A stretch of DNA of 60,584 nucleotides, taken from contig JAVHLY010000017.1 of the NCBI GenBank assembly GCA_031081585.1, positions 1 to 60,584 on the forward strand. The letters are read 5' to 3'. The notes under the pieces are model-generated. The model was not told where the DNA came from. It saw only the letters and a list, made by a program, of their open reading frames with translations, and ran no database searches. Position 1 is the stretch's first letter, and each line of letters opens with the position of its first letter. The stretch is from Armatimonadota bacterium (GTDB lineage: Bacteria > Sysuimicrobiota > Sysuimicrobiia > Sysuimicrobiales > Humicultoraceae). A program made the translations under genes and the position numbers. Below, one piece after another: positions 18,348 to 28,126 of the stretch.

Positions 18348-20173
18348 GGCCGGCCCCCTCGCGCGCCTGCGGGGAGGCGGGGAGCGGGCGCGGCTTCCTC
18401 GTCGGGGAGCGGGATGCGCAGCGCCGCCGCCAGGACGCGCCGGGCGATGGGGGCCGCGGCCAGGCCGCCCCGGAAGCCGTGCTCGATCACCACGGCCACG
18501 GCGACTGTGGGCCGGTCGGCCGGCGCGTAGACGGCAAACCAGGCGTGGGGCTTGCCGCGCGGGTTCTCGGCGCTCCCGGTCTTGCCGGCGGCGCTCACGC
18601 TCGGCAGACGCACCCGCCGCCCCGTCCCCCGCTCCACCACGGCCCGGAGGCTGTCGCGCAGGGTGGCCAGGGCCTCCGGGGCCATCTCCACGCGGCCCGC
18701 CGGTGCCGGGCGGAAGCGCTGGACGGCCGTGCCGTCGCTCCCCAGGACCTCGCGCGCCAGGTGGGGCCGCACCAGCGTGCCGCCGTTGGCGATGGCCGCC
18801 ATCATGCGCGCCACCTGGACCGCCGTGACGTTCACCCACCCCTGGCCGATGCTCATGTTCACGCTGTCGCCGGGGAACCAGGGCTCGCCCACGTGGCGGC
18901 GCTTCCAGGCGTCGTCGGGGATGAGCCCCGCCGTCTCGGAGGGGAGGTCGATCTCCGTCCGTTCCCCCAGGCCCAGCGCCCGGGCCATCTGGCTCATCGC
19001 CTCTCCGCCGGTGCGGTGGCCCAGCGTGTAGAAGAAGACGTTGCACGAGAGGGCCACCCCGGTGGTGAAGTCCACGGTGCCGTGGGCGCGCAGGTCGCGC
19101 CAGACCCACCCGCCCAGGCGGAAGGCGCCCGGGCAGCGGATGCGCGTCGCCCGCGTGGCGGTGCCGCGGGCCAGCGCCGCCGCCGCCGTCACCACCTTGA
19201 AGACCGAGCCGGGCTCGTAGGCGGTGTCCACGGCCCGGTTCAGCAGCGGGTGCGCGGGGTCGCGGCTGATCCGCTGCCAGTCCCGCGCCGAGATCCCGGC
19301 GGCGAAGAGGTTGGGGTCGAAGGCGGGAAAGCTGGCCAGCGCCAGCACCTCGCCGGTGGCCACGTCCAGCGCCACCACCGCGCCGGGCTTGCCCTCCTGG
19401 GCCAGGCCCGCCTCGGCGGCCTCCTGGACGTCCCGGTCGATGGTCAGCACCATCGACCGCCCGGGGATCCAGGGCTCGCGGCGCAGCACCCTGAGCGCCC
19501 GGCCGCGCGAGTCCACCTCGACTCGCAGGCGCCCGTCCCGCCCGCGCAGGATGCGGTCGTAGACGCGCTCCACGCCCGCCTTGCCGATCAGGTCGCCCAT
19601 GCGGTAGCCGCGCCAGGCCGGCTGCGCCAGCTCGGCCTGGCTGATCTCGCCCAGGTAGCCGATGGCGTGCGCGGCCAGCCCGCCGCCGAGGTAGTGGCGC
19701 ACCGGCTCGACCTCGACGATCACCCCCGGCAGGTCGAGGCGGTTCTCCTCCACCATGGCCACGACGGCCGGCGGCGCGTCGCGGCGCAGGCGCACGGGCT
19801 CGAAGGGCCGGCTGCGCCCCTGGCGGAGGCGCTCGCGGATCTCCGCCTCCGACATCCCCAGGATCTGCGCCAGACGCGGCAGGACGCGGTCGGGATCGCG
19901 CAGCTCCATGGAGAGGACCGAGATGGTGAAGGCGGCGCGGTTGCTCACCAGCGCGCGGCCGCGCCGGTCGTAGAGCACGCCGCGGGGCGCGGGGATGCGC
20001 AGGTCGCGCAGGCGGTTCTCCTCGGACTGCTGGAGGTACTCCTGGCCGTGGATGATCTGCAGCTGCCACAGCCGCCCCAGGAGCACGACGAAGAGGAGGA
20101 CCGTCACCACGCCCAAGGCCACCAGGCGCAGCCCCGCATCCTCGTCCACCTCCGGCGGCCGCCTAACGGCCAT
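18344..20173 (-). CDS. mrdA: Penicillin-binding protein 2 (class B transpeptidase)
   Basis: 609 residues from the ATG at 20173 (11-nt overlap with mreD). One N-terminal membrane anchor, then the dimerisation domain with RGVLYDRRGRALVSN. The transpeptidase domain has Ser-x-x-Lys in YEPGSVFKVV, the SCN motif, and KTG in AAGKTGSAENP. Length and motifs match PBP2/MrdA of the rod complex. The gene is in the conserved mreB-mreC-mreD-pbp2-rodA order. The Pro/Ala-rich tail is short. Confidence 0.95.
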   Translation of the reverse strand: MAVRRPPEVDEDAGLRLVALGVVTVLLFVVLLGRLWQLQIIHGQEYLQQSEENRLRDLRIPAPRGVLYDRRGRALVSNRAAFTISVLSMELRDPDRVLPRLAQILGMSEAEIRERLRQGRSRPFEPVRLRRDAPPAVVAMVEENRLDLPGVIVEVEPVRHYLGGGLAAHAIGYLGEISQAELAQPAWRGYRMGDLIGKAGVERVYDRILRGRDGRLRVEVDSRGRALRVLRREPWIPGRSMVLTIDRDVQEAAEAGLAQEGKPGAVVALDVATGEVLALASFPAFDPNLFAAGISARDWQRISRDPAHPLLNRAVDTAYEPGSVFKVVTAAAALARGTATRATRIRCPGAFRLGGWVWRDLRAHGTVDFTTGVALSCNVFFYTLGHRTGGEAMSQMARALGLGERTEIDLPSETAGLIPDDAWKRRHVGEPWFPGDSVNMSIGQGWVNVTAVQVARMMAAIANGGTLVRPHLAREVLGSDGTAVQRFRPAPAGRVEMAPEALATLRDSLRAVVERGTGRRVRLPSVSAAGKTGSAENPRGKPHAWFAVYAPADRPTVAVAVVIEHGFRGGLAAAPIARRVLAAALRIPLPDEEAAPAPRLPAGARGGRP

Positions 20174-20780
20174 CGACACGACCTCCAGCCCGGCGGACGG
20201 CGCCCCCGGGGTCGGTGGGACGCCGGTCCTCCACACGGCCAGCCGCCCTGGGGTCCCGGCCCCAGGCACCCGACGTCGTCTGGGCGACCAGCCGCCGGCG
20301 CATCGGGGGCAGCGGCGGTCGGAGGATGCGGTAGACCAGTGCGAAGGCCGGGACGGCCGCGGCCAGGTTGAGGCCGACCTGGACCAGGAGCGGCCCTCCC
20401 AGCGTGGGGCCGAGCGGCAGGAGGCCCCCGACCCGCAGGACCAGCACCACCGTCACCTGGTGGACGACCGTGGCCGCGGCGGTCACCACCCAGGGGAGGA
20501 GCGGCTGGTCGATGACCACGCCGCGCGCCAGCAGCGCCGCCCCCTGCGCCACCAGCAGCTTCGCCAGCGTGAACAGCCCCAGGCTCCCGCCGAAGAGGAG
20601 GTCCTGCAGGAAGCCCGTGGCCGCCCCCACGACCGGCCCCCACGCCGGGCGGCGGAAGGCCACAGCCAGGACCAGGGGGAGCGCCGGGTCGGCTACCTGT
20701 CCCGCCACCGGGAGCCGGACCAGCCAGACGGCGTGCACCAGGACCGTGGCCACCACGAGGACGGCAACCGCCGCGGCCAC
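20163..20780 (-). CDS. mreD: Rod shape-determining protein MreD
   Basis: 205 residues with five or six hydrophobic helices. Typical segments are an N-terminal LVVATVLVHA helix, PDPALPLVLAVAFRRPAWGPVVGAATGFLQDLLFG and the GLFTLAKLLVAQGAA segment. The last 45 residues are hydrophilic, Arg-rich and probably not conserved. MreD is the least conserved elongasome member, so the position between mreC and PBP2 is important evidence. Confidence 0.88.
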   Translation of the reverse strand: MAAAVAVLVVATVLVHAVWLVRLPVAGQVADPALPLVLAVAFRRPAWGPVVGAATGFLQDLLFGGSLGLFTLAKLLVAQGAALLARGVVIDQPLLPWVVTAAATVVHQVTVVLVLRVGGLLPLGPTLGGPLLVQVGLNLAAAVPAFALVYRILRPPLPPMRRRLVAQTTSGAWGRDPRAAGRVEDRRPTDPGGAVRRAGGRVDGR

Positions 20781-20787
20781 GGGCGGC

Positions 20788-21618
20788 TCAGCGGGCCGGG
20801 GCGGGCCCCGGCTCAGGGAGGAGGATCAGCACCTCCTCCACCCGGCTGAGGTCGGGGGCGGCGCGCACGCGCCCCTCCCGGAAGGCGCCGCCGGGGACGT
20901 CCCGCACCGCCTCCACCTGCCCCACCAGCAGCCCCTTGGGGAAGACGCCTCCCTGCCCCGAGGTGATCACCCGCTCGCCCACCCGCACCGCGCGGGCCCG
21001 GGAGAGGTACTTCAGGTGGAGCACCTGCTCCCCCGTCCCCTCCACCACGGCTACCTGGCGCGACTCCTGGAGCACGACGCCGACGGCGCTGCGCGGGTCG
21101 GTGAGGAGCAGGACCCGCGCGGTGAACGGCGTCGTCTCGATCACCCGCCCCACCGCGCCCTGCCCGCTCACCACCGGCGCGTTGCGCGTCACCCCGTCGC
21201 GACTGCCCCGGTCGACGACGATGGTGGCGAACCACCGGGCCGGGTCGCGCCCCACCACCCGCGCCGCGACTACCCGGTACGGCGTCTGGGCGCGGAAGGC
21301 CAGCAGCGCCTCCAGGCGCTGCGCCGCCGCGGCCGTCTCGCGCAGCCGGGCCGCCTCCTGGCTGAGGCGCTCCACCTCCTCGCGCAGCCGGGCGTTCTCC
21401 ACGCGCAGCCGGCCGATCTCGGTGTAGAGGGCCCAGGCCCGGGCCACGGCGTCGGCCACCCGGGCCATGGAGGTCTGCACCGGCGCCATCAGGGTGAGCA
21501 GCGAGCGGCCCACCACGCCCACGGCGCGGCGCTCCTGCCCCCGCACCTGGCCGGTGAGCAGCGCCAGCGCCGCCACCAGCAGCGCGATGAAGAGAACCGC
21601 GCGCCGCCGCTCCCCCAT
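20788..21618 (-). CDS. mreC: Rod shape-determining protein MreC
   Basis: 276 residues: a short cytosolic N-terminus, one membrane helix, a coiled coil (IGRLRVENARLREEVERLSQEAARLRE split over about residues 68-100), and the beta-rich C-terminal domain with VVAARVVGRDPARWFATIVVDRGSRDGV, APVVSGQGAVGRVIE, VLLLTDPRSAVGV and VITSGQGGVFPKGLLVGQV. MreC links MreB to PBP2 and RodA in the periplasmic space. Confidence 0.94.
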   Translation of the reverse strand: MGERRRAVLFIALLVAALALLTGQVRGQERRAVGVVGRSLLTLMAPVQTSMARVADAVARAWALYTEIGRLRVENARLREEVERLSQEAARLRETAAAAQRLEALLAFRAQTPYRVVAARVVGRDPARWFATIVVDRGSRDGVTRNAPVVSGQGAVGRVIETTPFTARVLLLTDPRSAVGVVLQESRQVAVVEGTGEQVLHLKYLSRARAVRVGERVITSGQGGVFPKGLLVGQVEAVRDVPGGAFREGRVRAAPDLSRVEEVLILLPEPGPAPAR

Positions 21619-21624
21619 GGCGGC

Positions 21625-23415
<1,791 letters not shown>

Positions 23416-23419
<4 letters not shown>

Positions 23420-24078
23420 AGCACGCGCACTCCGGCCCGGCGGAGGAGGAGCGCCAGCGGCGCCAGCGGGAGCCCCACCACCCCGTAGTAGTCCCCCTCG
23501 ATGCGCTCGACGAAGATGGCCGCCCGCCCCTGGATGCCGTAGCCGCCCGCCTTGTCGAAGGGCTCCCCCGTGGCCACGTAGGCGGCGATCTCGTCCTCCG
23601 AGAGCGGGCGGAACGTGACCGCCGTGAGGGTGACGGCGTCCAGGCGCAGGTCCCGGTCGGCGCGCACCACGGCGATCCCCGTGGCCACGTGGTGGGTCCG
23701 GCCGCCGAGCTGCCGCAGCATGGCGGCCGCTTCCGCCGCATCGCGCGGTTTTCCCAGCGCCCGGCCGTCCACCACGACGATGGTGTCCGCGCCGATGACC
23801 ACGGCCCCCGGATAGTGCGGCGCGGCAGCCTCGGCCTTGGCCCTGGCCAGCCGGCGGGCACGGAGGGCGGCGGCGCCCGGGGCGTCGCGGCAGGATCCGG
23901 CCTCGCGGCCGCCTGCCTCCGCAGGCCCGACCGGGGCATCGGGCGCCTCGGCCGCCGGGGAGGCCGCCTCGTCCCCCACGGGGTGGACGGTGAAGGCCAG
24001 GCCGAGCAGGCGCAGGAGTTCCGCCCGGCGCGGCGAGGAGGAGGCGAGGACCAGCGGCGAGGAGGTCACGGCGCTCAC
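23416..24078 (-). CDS. maf: Maf-like nucleotide pyrophosphatase
   Basis: 220 residues. The Maf fold is shown by LVLASSSPRRAELLRLLGL, GADTIVVVDGRALGKP, GRTHHVATGIAVV and the EPFDKAGGYGIQGRAA stretch with the catalytic acidic residue. It hydrolyses modified or canonical (d)NTPs to monophosphates. An Ala/Pro/Gly-rich insert of about 35 residues (about 38-72) replaces the usual short loop before the ARxLA-type helix. GTG start; position next to radC and mreB is conserved in many bacteria. Confidence 0.93.
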
Positions 24079-24150
24079 GTCGATTAGATCGGCAGGAGGC
24101 AGGGTTTCACCGGGGGTCCCTCAGCGGGCGGCCTGGAGGCGGGCGCGGGG

Positions 24151-24420
24151 TCACACGATCAGGCGGAAGAGCCAGACCGCCAGGAAGACGCCGGCCACCA
24201 TGGCCAGGTTCAGGCGCACCGTGGCCCCGAAGGTCACGGTCAGCAGCCGCAGGTCCACGGTGAAGGGCGGGTCGATGCCCGCCCGGATGTCCCGTCCCAG
24301 GAAGGCCAGGGCCGGGTAGGCCACCAGCGCCTCGGCGATCACGCTGCCGAGCAGCCCGCCGAGGAGGATCACCAGCACCAGGATCCCCCAGGGGTTCCGC
24401 GCACGGCGGCCGCGGGCCAT
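24151..24420 (-). CDS. DUF4321 small membrane protein
   Basis: 89 residues from the ATG at 24420. A basic start (ARGRRARNPWG) is followed by a hydrophobic helix ILVLVILLGGLLGSVIAE, a Pro/Asp-containing loop, a DLRLLTVTFGATVRLNLA strand-like segment and a second helix. This is the DUF4321 pattern, a short two-helix protein often found between tat or maf and the mre cluster in Firmicutes-related bacteria. Its role is unknown. The 72-nt spacer to maf shows nothing recognisable. Confidence 0.75.
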   Translation of the reverse strand: MARGRRARNPWGILVLVILLGGLLGSVIAEALVAYPALAFLGRDIRAGIDPPFTVDLRLLTVTFGATVRLNLAMVAGVFLAVWLFRLIV

Positions 24421-24437
24421 GGACGAAGGCTTCGGGC

Positions 24438-25187
24438 TCAGCGGCCCTCGACCTGCTCGACCGCCGCCGCCGGGCGGGAGGCCACCAGGCGGGCGATCCA
24501 GATGGAGACTTCGTAGAGCAGGTAGGCCGGGACCGCCAGCATGAGCATGGAGAAGATGTCTCCGCCCGGACTGAGCGGGGCTGCGGCCACCAGGATGGCA
24601 CCGAGGGCGTAGCGGCGCCAGGCGGCCAGCGCCTGCGGGGTGACGAGCCCGATCTTCGTCAGGAAGACGATGACGATGGGCATCTCGAAGACCAGTCCGA
24701 ACGCCAGCACGAACCAGGTGAGGAACGAGGTGTACGCGCCGATGCTGATCATTGGCTCCAGCACCCCCTGCACCTGGTAACCCAGGAGGAAGCGCACCCC
24801 CACCGGGACGACGACTATGAGCGCGAAGGCCGCCCCGGCCACGAAGAGGGCCATCGCCGGCGGGATCAGCCACAGGGCGTAGCGCCGCTCCGTCTCCGTC
24901 AGGCCGACCGAGACGAAGAGCCACAGCTGGTAGAGCATCACCGGCAGGCTGAGGAAGACCCCGGCGAGCAGGGCCACCTTCACGCGCACGAAGAACGCCT
25001 CGGTGGGGGCCAGGAAGACGACGCGGCTCCCGGCGGCCACCACCGGCCGCAGGAGCCAGGTCAGCAGGGGCTCGACGAAGAGGAAGCTCAGCACGCTGGC
25101 CACGGCGAGCGCGGCCAGCCCGATGAGGAGCCGCCGGCGCAGCTCCTCCAGGTGCTCGACGATGGTCATCGGCCGGTCTTCGGCCAT
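24438..25187 (-). CDS. tatC: Sec-independent protein translocase TatC
   Basis: 249 residues with six membrane helices. The N-terminal EDRPMTIVEHLEELRRRLLIG carries the conserved Glu that recognises twin-arginine signals. FLAPTEAFFVRVKVALLAGVFLSLPVMLYQLWLFV and FEMPIVIVFLTKIGLV are also typical. With TatA it exports folded proteins such as the Rieske protein encoded in this window, whose N-terminus is twin-arginine-like. Confidence 0.96.
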   Translation of the reverse strand: MAEDRPMTIVEHLEELRRRLLIGLAALAVASVLSFLFVEPLLTWLLRPVVAAGSRVVFLAPTEAFFVRVKVALLAGVFLSLPVMLYQLWLFVSVGLTETERRYALWLIPPAMALFVAGAAFALIVVVPVGVRFLLGYQVQGVLEPMISIGAYTSFLTWFVLAFGLVFEMPIVIVFLTKIGLVTPQALAAWRRYALGAILVAAAPLSPGGDIFSMLMLAVPAYLLYEVSIWIARLVASRPAAAVEQVEGR

Positions 25188-25256
25188 GAGGGGGACGGGA
25201 TGCGCAACAGGTGCGGCGGACGCCGCTGCCCCGAGGGCGACCGCGCCCGGCCCCGG

Positions 25257-25454
25257 CTAGGTCTCCTTGGCCCGCTGGGAACGCGGCTCGTCGCGCAGGT
25301 CGTCCTCGACGTCGCGCAGCTCCCGCTTGAACTCCCGGATCGTCCGCCCCAGCGCCTGGCCGATGCCGGCCAGCCGGCTCGCCCCGAAGAGGAGGAGCAG
25401 GATGAGGAAGATCACCAGGAGCTCGGGCATCCCAACGTTCCCGACGAAGGGCAT
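25257..25454 (-). CDS. tatA: Sec-independent protein translocase TatA
   Basis: 65 residues: a short N-terminus, a single membrane helix (MPELLVIFLILLLLFGASRL), the FG hinge, then the amphipathic GIGQALGRTIREFKREL helix and an acidic tail. It forms the TatA pore component for twin-arginine export. A GGAGGT ribosome site and an extended -10 promoter lie directly upstream; tatC follows 69 nt downstream. Confidence 0.95.
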   Translation of the reverse strand: MPFVGNVGMPELLVIFLILLLLFGASRLAGIGQALGRTIREFKRELRDVEDDLRDEPRSQRAKET

Positions 25455-25472
25455 GGTGGCACCTCCGCCGTC

Positions 25473-25481
25473 AGTATATCA
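25473..25481 (-). promoter_or_regulatory. Extended -10 promoter for tatA-tatC
   Basis: On the minus strand the sequence TGATATACT provides a TGn extension plus a TATACT hexamer (5 of 6 to consensus). No -35 is visible, as expected for extended -10 promoters. The start site would fall about 10 nt upstream of the GGAGGT ribosome site of tatA. Confidence 0.5.
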
Positions 25482-25541
25482 GCCGGCCAGGGCCGTGGCG
25501 CCCTGGCCGCCCGGGCCGTCCGGCCCCGCTGCGGTCCGCCG

Positions 25542-25742
25542 TCAGGAGCCGTCCCGCCCCAGCCGCCGCAGGACGAGGGCGAGGACGTCGACCACTTCGC
25601 GGCCCGAGCGCCCGACCTCGCGCCAGTCGCGCCGCACCCGGCCGCGCCACGCCTCCCAGCGTCCCCGCAGCTCGGTGGCGTCGCGGCGGATGGCCGTGCG
25701 CAGCTCGGCTAGCCTCTCCCGAAGAGCTCGCTCCTCAGCCAC
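25542..25742 (-). CDS. Small helical Arg-rich protein, DUF3618-like
   Basis: 66 residues, GTG start inside the end of the upstream holin-like gene (34-nt overlap). It is almost entirely helical and charged (ERALRERLAELRTAIRRD, then repeated Arg/Glu/Trp), ending in a short hydrophobic stretch DVLALVLRRL. It resembles DUF3618-type proteins that usually accompany PF07332 holin-like proteins, which fits the neighbour. Similarity is weak and function unknown. Confidence 0.5.
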   Translation of the reverse strand: MAEERALRERLAELRTAIRRDATELRGRWEAWRGRVRRDWREVGRSGREVVDVLALVLRRLGRDGS

Positions 25743-26113
25743 CGGACGTCCTCCCTGAAGGCCTGCACTACCTGCTGCAGCCGCGGCCGGCGCAGGCGCC
25801 GCAGCGCGACCAGGACCAGGATGGCGGCGCCCCCGACCACCGCGGCGGCGACGACAAGCGCCGCCAGCCAGGCCGGCAGCACGGTGGCCAGCGCCAGCAC
25901 CACCGTGGTCACCGCCAACACCAGGCCGATCACCATGCCGACGGCCGCGCCGCCGAGCAGCACGGCCCCCACGGCCAGGTCGCGCGCCTTCGCGCGCGCT
26001 TCCTCCCCCGCCAGGGCCCCGTAGGTCTGGAGGAAGGCGGCGAGGTTCGTCGCCAGCCGGCGCGCCACCTCCCCCGCCCCTTCAGCCTCGGTCGGTGTCC
26101 GCTGCGCCATCAT
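25709..26113 (-). CDS. PF07332-type (holin superfamily III-like) membrane protein
   Basis: 134 residues. An acidic/helical N-terminus (VARRLATNLAAFLQTYGALAGEEARAKARD) is followed by two long hydrophobic helices (VGAVLLGGAAVGMVIGLVL.. and WLAALVVAAAVVGGAAILVLVALRRL) and a basic C-terminal helix. This layout matches the putative actinobacterial holin-X / DUF1469 family of envelope proteins; the phage-holin name is historical. It is coupled to the Arg-rich gene downstream. Confidence 0.65.
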   Translation of the reverse strand: MMAQRTPTEAEGAGEVARRLATNLAAFLQTYGALAGEEARAKARDLAVGAVLLGGAAVGMVIGLVLAVTTVVLALATVLPAWLAALVVAAAVVGGAAILVLVALRRLRRPRLQQVVQAFREDVRWLRSELFGRG

Positions 26114-26126
26114 CCCGCTCCTTTCG

Positions 26127-26189
26127 CTCCGCCCGCGGGCGGGGGACGATCACTCCTCACTCCGCCCGCGGGCCGGGGACGATCACTCC
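26127..26189. repeat. Two tandem copies of a 30-nt unit, 33-nt period
   Basis: Positions 26127-26156 and 26160-26189 are identical except for one base at the 15th position. Each contains the 10-nt palindrome GCCCGCGGGC. The second copy spans the last codons and stop of the glycosyltransferase/PIG-L gene; the first lies just beyond it. A local duplication of the 3' end of the gene, possibly carrying a transcription-stop hairpin, is the simplest reading. Confidence 0.8.
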
Positions 26190-27766
26190 GCCGGCGGTAG
26201 CGCGAAGAGCTCCGTGCTGCGGACGAAGCCGGCCAGCAGCAGCCGGAGGTAGGGCGAGACCCGCTGGCTCTGGTATACCCGCAGCGCCGCCGCCTTGCGG
26301 CGGCGCGCCTCGGCGCCGAGGGGAAACTGGGCCCACGTCCAGCCCGCCGGCAGGACCTCTCCGGACGGCGGCAGGAGCGGCTGTCCGGGCAAGGCCCACA
26401 GCGGCCGGGGAAAGCCCGGCACGTGGACGACGAAGGTGATCACGGGGGCCGTGCCCCGGTGGCGGACGGCCAGGGCAAAGGCGGCGCGGTGGTCGGGGTG
26501 GCGGTCGAGCGGCGCGTGCGTCACCACCAGCGTGGGCCGGACCTCCCGGACCACGCGGGCCACCAGACGGTCGAGCGCGGCCGCGGTGTACGGCGCCTCC
26601 GGCTCCAGCACCGCCGGGTAGGCGGCGCGGTCGAGGGCGGTGTAGCGCGACCGGACGGCCGGCGCGTCCGCCGCACCCACCCCATCGGCCACGAGGGCGA
26701 GCGCCCGGTCGGGGAAGCCCAGGAAGCGGGCGGCATCGGGCGGCAGGCCCAGCGTCTGGAGAGCGCGCCGCGTCTCGACCTGGCGCTGCGTCCCCACGGC
26801 CCGGAAGTCCTGGGGCGTGGGACGGACGCGGCGCCCGCGCACCGCCGCGCTCACCCGGTTGGCGTCTCCCAGCGTGAGGACCAGCACGGTGACCTGTGCC
26901 CCGGCACGGTGCGCCTCGTGCAGGAAGCCTCCCGCCCCCAGCACCTCGTCGTCGGGGTGGGCCACGACGGCGAGGATGCGGTCCTGGGGCCCGGCCGGCT
27001 CCAGCGTCGGGAAGCGCCCGGCCGCCGCGCGGGGCGGACGGGAGGCCAGCAGCGGTGTGGCCAGGGCCAGGGCGATCAGCACCACGAGCAGCAACGGCGC
27101 CATAGGCGGCGACCTCCGGCGCGTGATCCACCGCCGCGGGTCGGGCCGCGGCACGGCCTTGCGGGCCTGGCGCAGCAGGTCGGAGGAAGCCCGCACCTGC
27201 AGGCGCAGCCCCTTCATCGTCCCGTACTTGTCGCGCTTGCGCCGGTGCGTCACCCCGCTCATGCGCACCCGCACCATCCGGGCGCCCGCGCGCCGCGCCC
27301 ACCGGTCGAGCGCGACCTCCAGCCCGAAGCCCGTCCCGCTGAGGACCTCGGGCCGCAGCAGGTGACGGCGCAGGGCGCGCTGGCCGGAGAGCCGGCTGAG
27401 CCAGCGGTGGAGGCGGTCCTCCGTGAAGAGCGCCACGGTCATGTCGGCCTGGCCGTGCAGCACCGGGGCGAGCAGGCGGGTGAGGTGGGCGGGGCGCAAG
27501 CCGCGGAGGTCGGCGTCCAGCAGCAGGAGGACCTCGCCGCGCGCCTCCCGGGCGGCGCGGGCCACGGCGTTCCCCTTGCCCTGGTTGCGGCGCAGGACGA
27601 TCACCCGGTCGGCGCCCGCGTCCGCCGCCCGCCGGGCGGTCTCGTCCGTGGAGCCGTCCGACACGACGATCACCTCGTCCACCTCGGGACAGGCCCGCGC
27701 CGCGCGGACGACCGCGGAGATCGTCGCGGCCTCGTTGTAGGCCGGGATGATGCACGAGACCCTCAT
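26183..27766 (-). CDS. Fusion of GT2 glycosyltransferase and PIG-L (LmbE) deacetylase
   Basis: 527 residues from the ATG at 27766, directly at the GT2 start RVSCIIPAYNEAATI. Residues 1-205 are a GT-A/GT2 domain with VVSDGSTDET and the metal motif LLDADLRG. Residues about 222-245 are one membrane helix. Residues about 260-527 are a PIG-L deacetylase with VVAHPDDEVLGAGGFLHEA (zinc ligands) and THAPLDRHPDH (third ligand region). The fusion suggests sugar transfer followed by N-deacetylation at the membrane, as in lipid-linked GlcNAc chemistry. Substrates are unknown. The tandem 30-nt repeat overlaps its stop. Confidence 0.85.
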   Translation of the reverse strand: MRVSCIIPAYNEAATISAVVRAARACPEVDEVIVVSDGSTDETARRAADAGADRVIVLRRNQGKGNAVARAAREARGEVLLLLDADLRGLRPAHLTRLLAPVLHGQADMTVALFTEDRLHRWLSRLSGQRALRRHLLRPEVLSGTGFGLEVALDRWARRAGARMVRVRMSGVTHRRKRDKYGTMKGLRLQVRASSDLLRQARKAVPRPDPRRWITRRRSPPMAPLLLVVLIALALATPLLASRPPRAAAGRFPTLEPAGPQDRILAVVAHPDDEVLGAGGFLHEAHRAGAQVTVLVLTLGDANRVSAAVRGRRVRPTPQDFRAVGTQRQVETRRALQTLGLPPDAARFLGFPDRALALVADGVGAADAPAVRSRYTALDRAAYPAVLEPEAPYTAAALDRLVARVVREVRPTLVVTHAPLDRHPDHRAAFALAVRHRGTAPVITFVVHVPGFPRPLWALPGQPLLPPSGEVLPAGWTWAQFPLGAEARRRKAAALRVYQSQRVSPYLRLLLAGFVRSTELFALPPAE

Positions 27767-27926
27767 GTGGGAACGGCCGCGCCTTGCCCCCGCGGCACAG
27801 GGAGGATTCTCTGCCGCGGCCCCCCCTCCCCCCGTCCCCCGCCTCGCTGCGCTCACCGGTCAGGTCGCCTCGGACCCCGGTTCGCTGCGTCCGAGGCCGC
27901 AGGCCGCGGCAGGGTGGGCGGCAGCG

Positions 27927-28118
27927 GTGGTGGAGGTCGCGCCGGAGCTGTACGTCCGCGAGACGCGGCCCGCGCAGGGGGTATACCGGCTCGCTGCGCA
28001 GCCTGGTCCCGCAACGGGTGGGCGGGGTGCTGGTGGCCAGCCGTAGCCTCTCCGCTTCCTACCAGGCGGCGGGGTCGGTGCGCGTGGTGGCCACCACCGT
28101 GGCGAGCAGGGCGCCGCC
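27927..28118 (+). pseudogene. Remnant of a FAD-dependent oxidoreductase (PF12831-type)
   Basis: Two adjacent frames on the plus strand carry consecutive pieces of the family C-terminus. First VEVAPELYVRETRPAQGVY (from 27931), which matches the Y-V-R-E-T-R-R motif region. Then, one frame over (from about 27988), TGSLRSLVPQRVGGVLVAS and RSLSASYQAAGSVRVVATT, which match the LvP..v..LLvAgR.lSasy.A.gsvRv pattern. The N-terminal FAD-binding half and the very end are missing. The 160 nt on the 27767 side shows no feature. The stretch separates two minus-strand genes and is a dead fragment. Confidence 0.6.
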
Positions 28119-28126
28119 GGACGCGG

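Noticed and set aside
17169-20069. A single 966-residue protein joining PBP2 and RodA
   Set aside because: The first 570 residues are an off-frame reading of the PBP2 gene; true rodA begins at the ATGA overlap at 18347.
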